Origin: Orbilia blumenaviensis
Lineage: Eukaryota > Ascomycota > Orbiliomycetes > Orbiliales > Orbiliaceae
Assembly: GCA_036872755.1 (NCBI GenBank)
Contig: JAVHNS010000016.1
Span: forward strand, 1,153,249-1,217,248
Length of the DNA stretch: 64,000 nucleotides
Direction: 5' to 3'
In this document: positions 39,589-52,854 of the stretch, piece by piece
Layout: each line of letters begins with the position of its first letter
Position numbering within the stretch: position 1 is the first letter of the stretch
Notes under the pieces: generated by a model
The model's input: the letters and a program-made list of their open reading frames with translations, nothing else
Databases searched by the model: none
What the model was told of the DNA's origin: nothing
Translations under genes and position numbers: made by a program

Positions 39589-40315
39589 TATATAATAATC
39601 AATATAATCATTAAAATAATAACTAATATAATAATTGATGTAAGAACTAAGATAATAACTAATATAATAAATAATATAATAATTAACATAATAATTAATA
39701 TAATAACAATCAATATAATAATAAATATAATAATTAATATAATTTTAATACAACTTTTGTATGTGATCACATAACTATTTTCAACGTCAAAACTACTTTT
39801 TATTTAATTTTATTTAATTTTATTTAATTTTAATTTAATTTGATTTGAAAAAACCTGTGACGTCATTTTAATTTATGTGATCACGTGACCATTTTGCATG
39901 CAAAAACTAAATTACATTAAAATAAAATTAAATAAAAATTAAATAAAAAGTGGTTTTGAAGCTGAAATTGTCACGTGATCTGATTTTCACTCAAAGTGAC
40001 AAAATAAAAAAAAGGATTTTATAGACAGGGCGGCTCGTAAAGAGCTAGGTAAATACTTAAAGAAAATCATACAAAAATACTAGAGACACAGACTCAAAAA
40101 AAGAAAAACGGTGAAGGTTTTTGTCAGAGGTAATTTTAGAAATTTATTAGCAATTTTTTGCCAAGACTTCAAAAATCCCATACAAATTTATATGGCAAAA
40201 ATCAAAAGTTTTTTCTCTAAGTTGGCCAAAAACAACACATTTTTTTCCAGATCTGGTATGGATCGCGCCCTCGCGCGCTGGTCCAACTTTAACCCTCCTG
40301 CAACGCAGTCGGGCA
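39589..40315 (-). mobile_element. HEL-12, long Helitron-like element lacking its 3' terminus
   Basis: The minus strand begins TGCCCGACTGCGTTGCAGGA (plus strand 40296-40315 inverted), with GAGCGCGCGAGGGCGCG-like sequence, the CATACAAATTTATATGG centre, CACGTG sites (about 39874 and 39973), a GTGACGTCA site and the 12-bp array. Where the inverted CTAGGAGG right end should lie, the plus-strand end of HEL-11 is found instead. The pair thus forms a tail-to-tail junction. Confidence 0.75.
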
Positions 40316-40638
40316 AAAAAAAAAAAAAAAAAAAAAAATTTTATAATTCTAATAACTTTAATAATTCTAATAGTTCTAATAATTCTAGTGATTTTAATGA
40401 TTTTAACAATTTTAATAATTCTAATAATTTCAATAATTCTAATAATTATAATGATTTTAACAATTTTAATAATTTTAATAATTTTAACTTTAATTAAAAA
40501 GTATTTAAAAAAATATTTAATAAAAATAATAATAAAAATAAAATAAGTAAAAATAATATAAAAATTACAAAAACTAATAAAAATAATTAAAATTTTTTTT
40601 TAAAAATTTTATTAAAATCAATGACTTCTAATTAAAAG
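40316..40638. repeat. A-tract and TTTAATAATTCTAATAA-type simple repeat
   Basis: A 22-base A run directly after HEL-12 is followed by degenerate 9- to 12-base units of AATAATTCTAAT/TTTAATAATTT, then plain AT DNA. The asparagine/serine-rich frame across it is an artefact. Confidence 0.7.
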
Positions 40639-40822
40639 TGTCAAAGTAGTATGTACATCGTAGGCTGTATGTTATATGCAGAACGCATACTCCATACTGC
40701 CTATAAAATAATAGTTTCTATTTAATTAAATAATGAATAGGGGGTTTAATATAGACTAAACTTTACCATAAACTACAAATTGTTCTTTATATATAATATT
40801 ATTTTGTTTTATATATTTAATA
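40639..40822 (+). repeat. LTR-like repeat Z, right copy
   Basis: Starts TGTCAAAGTAGTATGTAC and contains CTGCCTATAAAATAATAG (TATA-like). Its second half corresponds to the left copy after C-to-T/G-to-A changes and ends TTTAATA where the left copy has TCTGACA. With the left copy it could bound a 1.6-kb element or be an independent solo LTR. Confidence 0.6.
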
Positions 40823-41529
40823 TTTTAACTCAATTTCTAACTTTTAAATACAAAATATTTAATAATTAAATTTTTAAAAATATTCAAATTATTTGTAATT
40901 TATAAAATTTATTTTAATATATTAATTAAATATTTATTTTTAAAATGATTTATAATTTATATAATTTATTATTATATTTTTAATAGAATTTGATTTAATA
41001 TATATTATAATTTATTAATTTAATTTGAGATTTAGATTTTAATTGATAAATTATTATATATATTAAATATATATTTTATGTTTTGATATATTTTATTAAA
41101 TTATATTACTTTATTATAATTCATATAATATATTTTATATATTAATCTAAAAAAAAAAAATTTTTTTTATTTAATATATTATTTCTTAATAAATAATTAA
41201 TTTATAAAAATTTAATTTTTTGTTTAATTTATTATAAAAATTTTTATTTATTTTTTTTATTATTTTGGTTATTATAAATTAATTACCATCTTTTATTCTA
41301 TAAAATAATTATATAATTAATAATATAAAATTCTTTATTTTCCTAAATATAAAATATATTACTATAAATATAATAATATATTTTTGTAAAATATTATTTT
41401 ATTTTATTTTATTTATTTTTTTTTTTTTATTTTATTTTATTTTATTTTTTTATTTTATAATTTATTATTTTATAAAATATATTTTAATAAAAATATTTTT
41501 TTTTTATTTTTTTATAAATAAAATAATTA
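40823..41529. other. AT-saturated spacer
   Basis: Includes a TTTTATTTTA-type simple run near 41398-41455. No gene seen. Confidence 0.3.
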
Positions 41530-42314
41530 TGCCCGACTGCGTTGCAGGAGGGTTAAAGTTGAACCAGTGCGCGAGGGCGTGATCCATACCAGATCTGATA
41601 AAAAATGTGTTGTTTTTGGTTGATTTAGAGAAAAATATTTTTTTATTTTTGTTATACAAATTTGTATGGGATTTTTGAAGTTTTGGTACTATTTTCAAGT
41701 TTTGGCAAAAAATTGCTAAGAAATTTCTAAAATTATGTCTGATGAAAGTGTTTATCGTTTTTGTTTTTTTAATTTTATATCTTTAGTATTTTTATATGAT
41801 TTTTTTTAATTATTTATCTAGCTTTTTATGAGCTGCCTTGTTTATAAACCTCTTTTTTTTTTTTTTTTTATTTTTTTTTATTTTTGTTATTTTTGGTGAA
41901 AATTAGGTCACGTGATTATTTTCGACCTTAAAACTATTTTTTTTAAATTTTTTATTTAGTTTTATTTTAATTTAATTTAGTTTTTGTATGCAAAATGGTT
42001 ACGTGACACACATTAAAATGACGTTACAAAAATTTCAAAATTAAATTAAATTAAAATAAAATTAAATAAAAAATTAAATAAAAATAGTTTTGACGTGGAA
42101 AATTGTCACGTGATCACATACAAAAGTCACATCAAAATTATATTAATTATTATATTAATTATTATATTAGTTATTATATTAAGTATTTGATTAATTGTTA
42201 TAATTATGATATTAGTTATTATATTAAATAATATAGTAATTATTATATTAGTTATTATTGATTTATAATCAAGATGCGGCAGTCGGGTTTGAGTGCTGCG
42301 CAGCAGCCTCCTAG
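41530..42314 (+). mobile_element. HEL-13, long Helitron-like element (left arm of an inverted pair)
   Basis: Starts TGCCCGACTGC with hairpin CTGC-GTT-GCAG and ends GGCAGTCGGG, GCTGCGCAGCAGCCTCCTAG, then T. It holds the CACGTG module (near 41908 and 42107) and the 12-bp array. Many C's of the plus strand are replaced by T. Both strands show open stretches over the left end without a domain. 785 bp. Confidence 0.88.
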
Positions 42315-42563
42315 TTTTTAATTATGTTATTTATTTAATCATTTTATTTATTAATTTTTTTAATATTTAAATTAATATAATTTAAAATTATAATTATAAT
42401 AATAATATAATTTTTTAATTTTTATATACTAATTTAAAAATTTATATTACTACTTTATTTTATATAAAATATAAAATATAAATTTTTTTTATATATATTG
42501 TATAAATTTTTATTTTTTTATTAAATTATACATTAATTATATCTTAATTTATAAATATTTTAA
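42315..42563. other. 249-bp spacer between inverted HEL copies, part of repeat E
   Basis: The 42480-42563 part matches 34265-34350, so the spacer is a piece of an older dispersed repeat into which both HEL elements probably inserted. Confidence 0.5.
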
Positions 42564-43370
42564 CTAGGAGGCTGCTGCGCAGCACTCAAACCCGACTGCC
42601 GCATCTTGATTATAAATCAATAATAATTAATATAATATTTAATATAATAACTAATATTATAATTATAACAATTAATCAAATACTTAATATAATAACTAAT
42701 ATAATAATTAATATAAAAAGTAATATAATAACTAATATAATAATTAATATAATAATTAATATAATTTTAATATGACTTTTGTATGTGATCACATGACAAT
42801 TTTCAACATCAAAACTATTTTTATTTAATTTTTATTTAATTTTTTTTAATTTTAAAAATTTTGTAACGTCATTTTAATGTGTGTCACATAACCATTTTGC
42901 ATGCAAAAACTAAATTAAATTAAATAAAAATTAAATAAAAATTAAAGAAAAATAGTTTTAACATCAAAAATAATCACATGACCTAATTTTCACTAAAAGT
43001 GATAAAATTAAAAAAAATAAAAAAAATAGAAAAAATGAAAATAAACAGACGACAACTCATAAAAAGCTAGATAATTACTTAAAGAAAGTTATATTAAAAT
43101 ACTAAAAACAGAGAATCAAAAAAACAAAAACGGTGAAAACTTTTGTCAAAATCAATTTTCAAAATTTCTTAGCAATTTTTTATTAAGACTTGAAAATAGT
43201 GCCAAGACCCGCCAAAATTTGTAAAATCCCATATAAATTTATATAACAAAAATCAAAAATTTTTTTCTCTAAGTCAGCCAAAAACAACACATTTTTTGTC
43301 AGATCTGGTATGGATCGCGCCCTCGCGCGCTGGTTCAACTTTAACCCTCCTGCATAAATGCAGTCGGGCA
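42564..43370 (-). mobile_element. HEL-14, long Helitron-like element (right arm of an inverted pair)
   Basis: The plus strand starts CTAGGAGGCTGCTGCGCAGC and ends GCATAAATGCAGTCGGGCA. Array, CACGTG-module remnants and palindrome are in the usual order, read on the minus strand. G's on the plus strand are preferentially lost. 807 bp, exactly the length of HEL-5 and HEL-7. Confidence 0.88.
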
Positions 43371-44880
43371 TTAAAAATTTTAATACTAAATTTTTTTTAT
43401 TATTTTTAAATTTTTTAAAAATTTATAAATTAAAATTTTAAAAATGTTTTTAAAATTAATTTTTTATAATTTATAAATTATAATTTTAATTTTAATTTTT
43501 ATAATTTTTTTTTTTAATTTCCCAAATATGAAAATTATTTTTTTTTTTTATATTTTATTAATTATAATTATAATTATAATTATTTTATTATTATTTTTTA
43601 TAATTATTTTATTATTATTATTTATAATTATTTTATTATTATTATTTATAATTATTTTATTATTATTATTTATAATTTTTTTTTATTATTTTATTTGTTC
43701 TTATTTTAATGTAATTTATTAATACTTAAGTATAATTGTTATGGTGGTTAATATAAATATTATTATAAATAATTTAAATATTATTATAATTAATTTAAAT
43801 ATTATTTTTATAATTATAAATAGTTATATTAATATAAATTAAATATATTATTTAAATTATATTTATAATATTAAAAAAATTTATTATGATTAATAGGATT
43901 ATAAATATATTTTGTAAAATTTTATTAATTTAAAATTTTATTAATTTAAAATTAATTTAATTTATAATAAATAAAAAAGTTAAAAAAATTTTATAAGTTT
44001 TTATTTTATAATTTTTAATTTTTATATTTATGTTTTTTTTTTTAAAGATTAAATATATTTATAATTTTTTTTTTTATTTTGTTTCTATATATTTTATATT
44101 TTAAATTATTTTTAATTTAAATTTTTTTTTTTTAATTTATAATTTAAATTTTTGTTTTATTTTTTGTAATTTAATTTATAATTATAATATGTTTTATTAA
44201 TAATAAATATAATAATAATTTAATAAATATATTTATAATTATTTTAATTATAAATTTATAAATTAAATTAAATTTTTATTTATTTATTTATTTTTTTATT
44301 TAAAAATATTAAATATCAAAATATTTAATATATTATTGATTATTAAAATTTTTGTATATTTTGATAATTTTTTAATTATTATAATATAAAAACATAATTT
44401 TAATTAGTATAAGTAATTTTAGTTTATTAATTATTCTATAAAATAATATTATAAATAAAAATAGTTTATATTTTAATTTTCTTAACCAAATTATTTTTTT
44501 ATTTATATAATTTATAATAATAATTTTAATTTTTATACTAAATTTTACAACAATATTTTATAATTTATTAAACTACAACATTACTCCATTTACAAATAAA
44601 AATATATATTCTAAAATTAATTTTTTTATTATTTCTTAATTTATTATATTTTATACCCAATTTAAATTTATATAACTTTTTATTATTTATTTTAAATTTT
44701 TATATTTTATATTCAATTTATAAATTCTAACAAAGTATTTATAAAAATAATTTCTAATATTTTATTATTAAAATGTTAAACAGCTTATAAATTAACTTAA
44801 TTTAAAATAAGTATATATAATATCTAATTTTATATTTTATATTAAATAAATTATACTTTTTAATATATTTTAATATAATA
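43371..44880. other. AT-saturated DNA with a 21-bp minisatellite
   Basis: About four copies of ATAATTATTTTATTATTATTT lie at roughly 43590-43680; the isoleucine/leucine frame over them is not a gene. The remainder is plain AT DNA. Confidence 0.5.
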
Positions 44881-46192
44881 CTCTTAAGGAAAAGAGTGGT
44901 GCAGGGCAACCGTAAAACAGCCGTTGCAAAACCAGCAAACCATTTTTCGGTTTTCAGCGGTTATATGATAGTTAATCTTTTGTAAGTTAATCAATTTTAA
45001 CTGTTATTTAATAGTTAAATAACTAGATTATATTGTTGAATAACTATTGTAAATTATTGGCAAATTATCAAATTAATTACTGTTATAATTATTGAACAAT
45101 TGTTATATAATTATAGTATTATATAATTGTTATACTATTATTATACAATTTTATTAATTTATGGTAATTACAATACAAAATTTACAACAGATCACTTAAT
45201 AGATTAATAATAAAATAATTAATAAAATAATTAATAGAACAGTTAATAAAATAGCTAATAGAATAGTTAATAAAATAGTTAATAAAACAACTAATATGGC
45301 AACTAGTATGGTAGCTAAGATAGTAATTAGTAAAACAATTAGAAAGGTAGCTCATAAAGAATTTAGCATATTAGTAGTTAGTATGGCAATTAGTACGGTA
45401 GTTATTATGGCAGCTAGCATGGTAGTTAGCAAAATATTAGTAAGGTAGTTAGTGGAGGACTTAGTAAGTTAGTAACTAGCATGGCAGCTAGTAAAGCGAC
45501 TAGTGGAGTACTTAGTAAGTTAGTAGGTAGCATGGCAGTTAGTTAGTGAGGTAGCTGGTTTGTGAAATAGTAGAATAATGATAGATTAAAAGAGAAGTTG
45601 AAGGTTAAGTAATAAATTAATTAAAAATAATTTCAAAAATAAATTTCAAAATTATTTTTTTATATATATTATGTGATTAATTTATATGCGAAAATTAAAT
45701 TAAATTGAAATTAAATAAAAAAAAAGAATTTTATTATCGAAAATAATCACATGATTGGTTAATAAAATTTATAATTAAAAAAATTAAAAGAATTAAAAAA
45801 ATTAAAAAAATTAAAAAAATTAAAATAATTAAAATAATATAAAAAACTGTTTTAAGAACCGTAGCAGCAACCATTAGAAAATTATAATTTTATAATAACA
45901 AAAATTAATAAAAATTAATAATTAAAATTGTTATATAATTATTGTAAAACAATTGTTAAACTAACAAAAAATAATTGAAAAAATGGTTTTTTTAATAGAT
46001 TGTTATCAATTATTAATATAGTTTTTAAATAATTTTCATATTATGAATTCATAATTTGATAATTATTATAAAATTATTAATAAATTTGCTACATAGCAAT
46101 TATCACAACCATAAATTCACAATAGCTAAACTAACAATAAACCACCCAACCGTTATCTATTAGTTGTTTAACCTCCAACTCTGTCTTAAGAG
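44881..46192. mobile_element. Element C3, TA-flanked inverted-repeat element
   Basis: Ends CTCTTAAGGAAAAG and CTCTGTCTTAAGAG, each with one G/A or C/T change from C1, flanked by TA. The left part keeps CAACCGTAAAACAGCCGTTG, and the middle has a decayed GCTAGTA array (45210-45545). The CACGTG positions read ATGTGATT and CACATGATT, so the module is degraded. 1312 bp. It is the most decayed of the three C copies. Confidence 0.8.
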
Positions 46193-46333
46193 TACTATAT
46201 TTTTAAATTATTTAATATAATTATCATTTTTTTATATTTAAAAGTTTATTATTATAAATATAGATCATAATTTATAATTAATATATTTAAATTTTTTTAA
46301 AATCATTCTGCAATATTTAATTTAATTAATAAA
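46193..46333. other. Short AT spacer
   Basis: Nothing recognisable between C3 and HEL-15. Confidence 0.3.
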
Positions 46334-46995
46334 TGCCCGACTGCATTTATGCAGGAGGGTTAAAGTTGAACCAGCGCGAGGGCGCGATCCTACCCAGACT
46401 TGTTAAAAAATGTGTTGTTTTTGGCGAATTTAAACAAAAAATTTTTCAAATTTTTCTATACAAATTTATATAAGATTTTTGAAGTCTTGGTATTATTTTC
46501 AGGTTTTGGTAAGAATTTGCTAAAAAATTTTCAAAAAATTTGAAAATTACTTTTAATAAAAGTTTTTATTGTTTTTGCATTTTTAAGTTTATGACTCTGG
46601 TCTTTTAATATGATTTTTTTTAACTTTTTGTCTAACTTTTTATAAGTGAACAGGTTTTTAGTTACTATTTTTATATTTTTTTTAATTTTTTTAATTAAGT
46701 TATTTTTAGCGAAAATGCAATTATGTGACCATTTTCGATGTCAAAACTAATTTTTATTTAATTTTATTTTAATTTAATTTAGTTTTGGCATGCAAAATGG
46801 TTACGTGATATATATAAAAAATAACTTGAAAATTTTAAAAAATTGAAATTAAATTAAAATAAAAATTAATAAAAAATATAGTTTTAACGTTGAAAATAGT
46901 TATGTGATATATATAAAATCTTATTATACACAATATTATTGATTTTTAATTAAGATGCGGCAGTCGGGTTTGAGTGCTGCGCAGCAGCCTCCTAG
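46334..46995 (+). mobile_element. HEL-15, Helitron-like element with a shortened 3' array
   Basis: Starts TGCCCGACTGCATTTATGCA and ends GGCAGTCGGG, GCTGCGCAGCAGCCTCCTAG, then T. It has the usual order, but the 12-bp array before the right end is almost absent, which accounts for its 662-bp length. Confidence 0.85.
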
Positions 46996-47482
46996 TAAAA
47001 TGTTTTAAATTTTATTCTTAATTATATGTATGTTTAAGAATCTTTTGATTAATTTAAAATTTATAATAATATAAAATAAAGTAAAAAATTATTTAGTTTT
47101 ATTAATAATTGAAATTTTTTTAATAAAGTATAAAATATTATTTATATAAATTAATATTATTATTTTTTTTTAATAAAAAAATATTTATTTATAAAAAATT
47201 AAATTAATTTAAAAAGGAATTTTTTGTTTAGCAATTTATTTTTAAAATTCTTGTTTTATAAACTAAAAGTTTGTTTCAAATTATAAAAAAAAAAAATTTA
47301 ATTTGAAAATTATAATCTTATTTTTATTACTTTATTTTTTATATTTTATAAAAAATTTTATAAATATTTTTTTTTAAATAATATTATATTAAAAAATGTG
47401 ATCTTAATATTTATTTAATATATTTATATTTCTAAATTAAAAAATATAATATAAATTATTAGTATATAAACTATTTTGAAAC
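46996..47482. other. AT-rich flank of G2
   Basis: Ends with GAAAC at 47478-47482, the left copy of the G2 target duplication. No gene seen. Confidence 0.5.
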
Positions 47483-48040
47483 TGTTACACCTATCCCAGG
47501 TATTTCCTAAATAAGAAATTCCTAAAATAACCTAATATTCTTTAATTAATTATATTCTTAATTTAAAATATTCAAATTATTTTTTTAAAATAAATTAAAT
47601 TAAATATAAAAATATTAAATAATATAATTTTTAATATAAAAATATTAAATTTAATAAATAAAAATAATAAATAAAATATATTAAATATTAATAAATTAAT
47701 TAATAGAGTTTAAAAAAAAATCCTAAAATTATTATTATTTAAAAATCCTTATATACATAAATATTATTTATATAAATATAAATTATTTATAAATTTAAAT
47801 ATTATATATTTTAAAAAATATTATATACATATAATATATTAAATTATATATAATATTTTTTATATAATTTATTTTAAAAAATTATATTATTAGTATAATA
47901 TAATTTAATTTATTTTTTTTTAATATAATTTTTTTTTACTAAATATTTATAATAAAAATCATTTTAATATAAAAAATAGTTTGTGAAAATAAATTTATAT
48001 TTAATATATTAAAACATATTTAATATAACTAACCATAATA
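47483..48040 (+). repeat. Left LTR of G2
   Basis: Opens TGTTACACCTATCCCAGG with TTTCCTAAATAAG, the best preserved start among copies. It closes AACCATAATA where the inferred original is GGCCGTGACA, so both strands were hit here. Confidence 0.88.
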
Positions 48041-51000
48041 TTATCTTTTTTTTTAAAAAAAATTCCTAAAAAAAAAATTTTTATATAAAATTTTCTTATA
48101 CATAAAAAATATAAAAAAATTAAATAAAAAATTTTTATATAAAATTTGTTTATAAAATTTTATTGTATAAAAAAATTGTTTAAAAAAAATTTATATATAA
48201 AAATTTTTATATTTAAAAATTTAATTTTTATAATTATATTATATAATTATATAATTAAAATTAAATATAAATAATTATAATTTATATTATAATTAAATTT
48301 TAAAATTTAAATTATAAAATATTTTTTTATATATATAAATAAATATTAAATCTTTTATTTTAATTATATAACGAAATATAATTTAAAAATTTAAAAAAAA
48401 ATTAAAAAATTATATTTAAATAAAATAAAAAAAGGTTATTTTTTTTAAGTAATTTAAATTAAAAAATTTAAAAATTACAATTTTATATTTTTATTATATT
48501 ATAAATAATTATTTTTGTATTATATTAAAAAAAAATATTAAATATAAAGTTTATTATAAATAAAATAAAATAAAAAAAATATAATATAATTTTTTATAAA
48601 TAATTTTTTTTTTATTTTTTTTATTTTATAAAATATTTTTAATTTAAAATTTTTAATAAATTATATTGTAGAAATTTAAAATAAAAAATTTAAAAAATTA
48701 AAAAAAACTTTTATTTAATATAAAATAGTATATCAAAAAATTATTAAAAATTAAATAAAATTTATAAAATTTTTAATTAAATTTAATATTATTATAATTA
48801 AATTAAAATAATAATTTATTAAAATTTTAATAATTATATAAAAATATTGAAAATTTTTTTTTTATAAAAAATAAAAAATTATAAAAAATAATATAATATT
48901 TAAAAATAATTTAATTATTAAAAAAAAAATTAATAAAAATTTATTAATATTTAATAAAATATTTAATTTTTTTTATAATATTTTAGTAAATACAATAAAT
49001 TTTTTTATTAAATAAAATAAAAATTATTTTATATTTTCCATAAAAAATTTTCTTTAAAATATTATTTAAAATTTTAATTAATTTTTTATTATATATTCAT
49101 AATTTTTTATTTTTAAATTAAATCATATTTTATTATTTTATTATAATTTATATTAAATTATTAATTTTAATAATTCATAATATTACTTTATCAATATAAT
49201 TTTTACACAATTATTTATTAACATTATTAAAATATAAAATTTTATTAATTAAAAAAATAAAATATCTAAAAAAAATTAAAAAATAATTAAATAAATAATA
49301 TTATAAATATTTATTTAAATTATATATCTATAAAAATAAATATTTATAAAAAATTCATAAATATAAAAATTAATTAAAGAAAAAAATTATATTTTTATAA
49401 ATTAAAAATTTATAAAATATATTAATTTTAATTTTTTTTAAATTTTTTTTATTTTTATTTAAATACAAGAATATTAAATTAATAAAATAAATTTTTATTT
49501 TTAAAATAATTCTATATAATTTATAATAAAATATTTTTTTTTAATTATTAAAAATTGTTTTTTAAATTATAAAAAACAATTTAACAAATAAAATATTTAT
49601 TATTATTATTAAATTTATTAAAAGTTTTTTTAATTTTATATTTTATATAATTATTATATTTAATTTTAATTTTATTTAAATTTTTTTTAAATTTTAAAAA
49701 AACTTTTTCTAAAATTAAAATATAAAATATTTTATATATTTATATTAATTTAAATATATTAAATTTAAAATAATATTTTTTAAATTTTTTTTTAATTATA
49801 TATAAATTAAATTTTTAAAAATTAAATTTTTTATTAAAATATTTAATTTTTAAATTTTATATAAACAAATATATTTTATTTTTTTTTTTAAAATTTAAAA
49901 TTTTTTTTTATTATTTATTATAATAATAATTTATTTTTTTTTATAAAAATTAAAAATTTTTTACAAAAATATTATAAATATTTTTTATTAATTTTATATA
50001 TTTTTTAATTTTAAAAACAATTTTTTTTAACATAAAAAAAAAAAAATAATTTTAAATATTTATTTTTTTAATATTTTATATAAAATATATTTAATAATTA
50101 AATATTAAAAAATATTATAAATAAATTTTATTATAAATAAAAAAAATATTTAATTATTTTAAATATAATTAAAAAAATTTTAAAAATAAATTTCAAAAAT
50201 TTAAATAAATTTTTTAAAAATTTTATTTATTTAAATATAATTTTTAATTATAATATTTAATTTAATATTAATTTAATTTATAATTAATTATTAATATTTA
50301 TTTATAAAAAAAAATTATAATTAAAAATATTTTTTTATTAAATTTTATATTTAAAAAAAACATAATTATAATAAATTTATTATAATTTTTTAATTTTTTA
50401 TTAATTATTTTATAAAATAAAAATAATAATTTTTATTAATTTATTTATAATAATTAATATTTTATTATATAATTTATTAATAAAAAAATTTTATATTAAA
50501 AATATTTTTTATATAAAATTATAAATAATAATTTTAAAAAATATATTTAATATATTATATAATTAAAAAATTTTATAAAATTTATATTAATTAAACTTAT
50601 TTTTATAATAAAAATTATAAATTTTAATATATTTTTTAATTTATTTTTTTATTTAAAATTAAAAATAAATTTTTATAATAAATTTTTAAATATAATCAAT
50701 TTTAAAATAATTATAAATTAAATAATTATAATATAAAAAAATAATTTTTTTTTAAAATTTTTTAATTAAAATATAAAATAAATTTTAAAATATAATAATT
50801 TTATTAATTAATTTAAAATAAAATAATATATTTTTTTTTTTTAAAATTTATTATATAATAAAATTTTATTTATAAATTTTAAAAATTTTTTATTAAAAAT
50901 TATTTTTAATATTATATTTTATTAAATTTAAAAATTTATTAATAAAAATCTAATTTTTAATATTATTATATTTAAAAATTATTTTTTTATTAAATTTAAT

Positions 51001-52854
51001 ATTTTTAATAAAATTTAATTTTTTATTTATTATATTTATAAAAATATTTTTTTTTTTTTTAAAATATATTATTTTTATATTATATTTATTAAAAAATTTT
51101 TATTATTAAATTTATTATTTATTAAATTTTTTTATAATTAAAAAATAAATAAAATTTTTATAATTAAATAAAATTATAAAAAATTTTTTATTTTAAAAAT
51201 AAATATATTATTTTTAATATATTTTTATAATAATTATTAATTTTTTATTATAAATAATATATTACAATTATATTATATTAAATTTATAAAAAATATAGGT
51301 AATGGGGTATTATTATTTATTTTTATAAAATTAAAATAAATAAATTTTTAACATTATTATAAAAATATTAATTTTAATTTTAATAAATAATTTTAAATTA
51401 TAAAATTTAAAAATAAAAATAAAAATAAAAAATTTTTTAAAAATTTTAAAAATTTAAATTTTTTTAAATATTATTTTAAATTTTAATTATTTTTTAATAA
51501 ATTTAAAAAATATTATTAATATGAAATTATATTTTTAAATAAATTATTAATAATAATTATAAAATTTAAAAAATAATTATATTTTTTTAATATTTTTAAA
51601 AAAAAATTAATTTTAAATAATTTAAATTTTTTTTAAATTTATTTTAATTTTATTTAAAGTAATTATAATTTTTAAAAATTTATATTTAATAATAATAAAT
51701 TTTAATTTATTTAATATTATATATAAATTATAATCCCAAAAAAATTTTAATATTATATTAATATTTTTTTTATATTTTTTTAATATTTTATTAAAAATTA
51801 AAATATTATTTAAATAAATAATATAAATAATATTTATATATTTTTAAAATATATAATTTATAAAAATTTAAAAAAAAATTAATATATTAATTAATTTAAA
51901 TAATATAATTAAATATTTAAATAAATTATAATAATATTAAAAAACTATTTTTTATTTTTTTTTTAAATTTATTTTAATATTATAATAAATATTAATAATA
52001 TTTAATTTAATAAAATAATTTATTTTTATTAAATAATTAAAAAATTTATTTATTAATAATAAAAATCTAATATTTTTAATTATAATATTATTTAAATTTT
52101 TATAATTAATATATATTTATAATTTTTTATTAAATTTTAATATAAATAATATAAAATATTTTATAAGTAAATTAGAAGGTTATATAAATTTATTATAAAA
52201 ATTTTTATTAATATATTTATATAAAGTTATAATTTTTTTTTTTATATATATATATATAAATAAAAATTTTAATTAAATTTTTTTTTTTAAAAAAATATAA
52301 TATATAAATTAATTAATTTTTAATAAAAAATTTTTTTTATTTAAAAATTAAAAAATTAATTTATTATTTTTAAAAATTTAATTTAAAATTTTTTTTTTTT
52401 TTTTATTAATTTTTTATATTTTAAAAAAAATATGTTTTATGGAATGGGGTTTATTTTAAAAACAATTATTAATTTCTTTTTATAATATATATTAAATAAA
52501 TTAATAATGAATTTCTTTTAAAAATTAATTATTTAATTAAATCTTAAAATAAATTTTTTTATAATTATATTTTAAAAATTTAAAATATTAAATTTTTTAA
52601 TTAATATTTAAATTATATTTTTTTAATTAAAAAAATTTAAAAATTAATTTATAAAAAATTTTTAAAATATTTATTATAATTATTTCCAAATATTTATTTA
52701 TAAAAAATATAAAAATAATTTTATAAATAATTATTCTAAAAAAATTATTATTAAAAACAATAATATATATTTTTTAAAATTTTTAAATATAAAATAATTT
52801 AAATTATTTAATAATTTTAAAATAAATAAATAAATTTTTTATTTTATAATTTAA
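48041..52854. other. Interior of G2, first part, nearly free of G and C
   Basis: Thousands of bases almost without G or C. The part 48500-49470 corresponds, inverted, to 63022-64000 at the window's right end, where more G's survive. No frame is open. It would have carried gag and part of pol in a normal LTR element. Confidence 0.5.

Noticed and set aside
40111..40497. 128-codon frame ending in an asparagine-rich region
   Set aside because: It joins the HEL-12 left end to an A-tract and a TAATTC simple repeat; there is no conserved domain.
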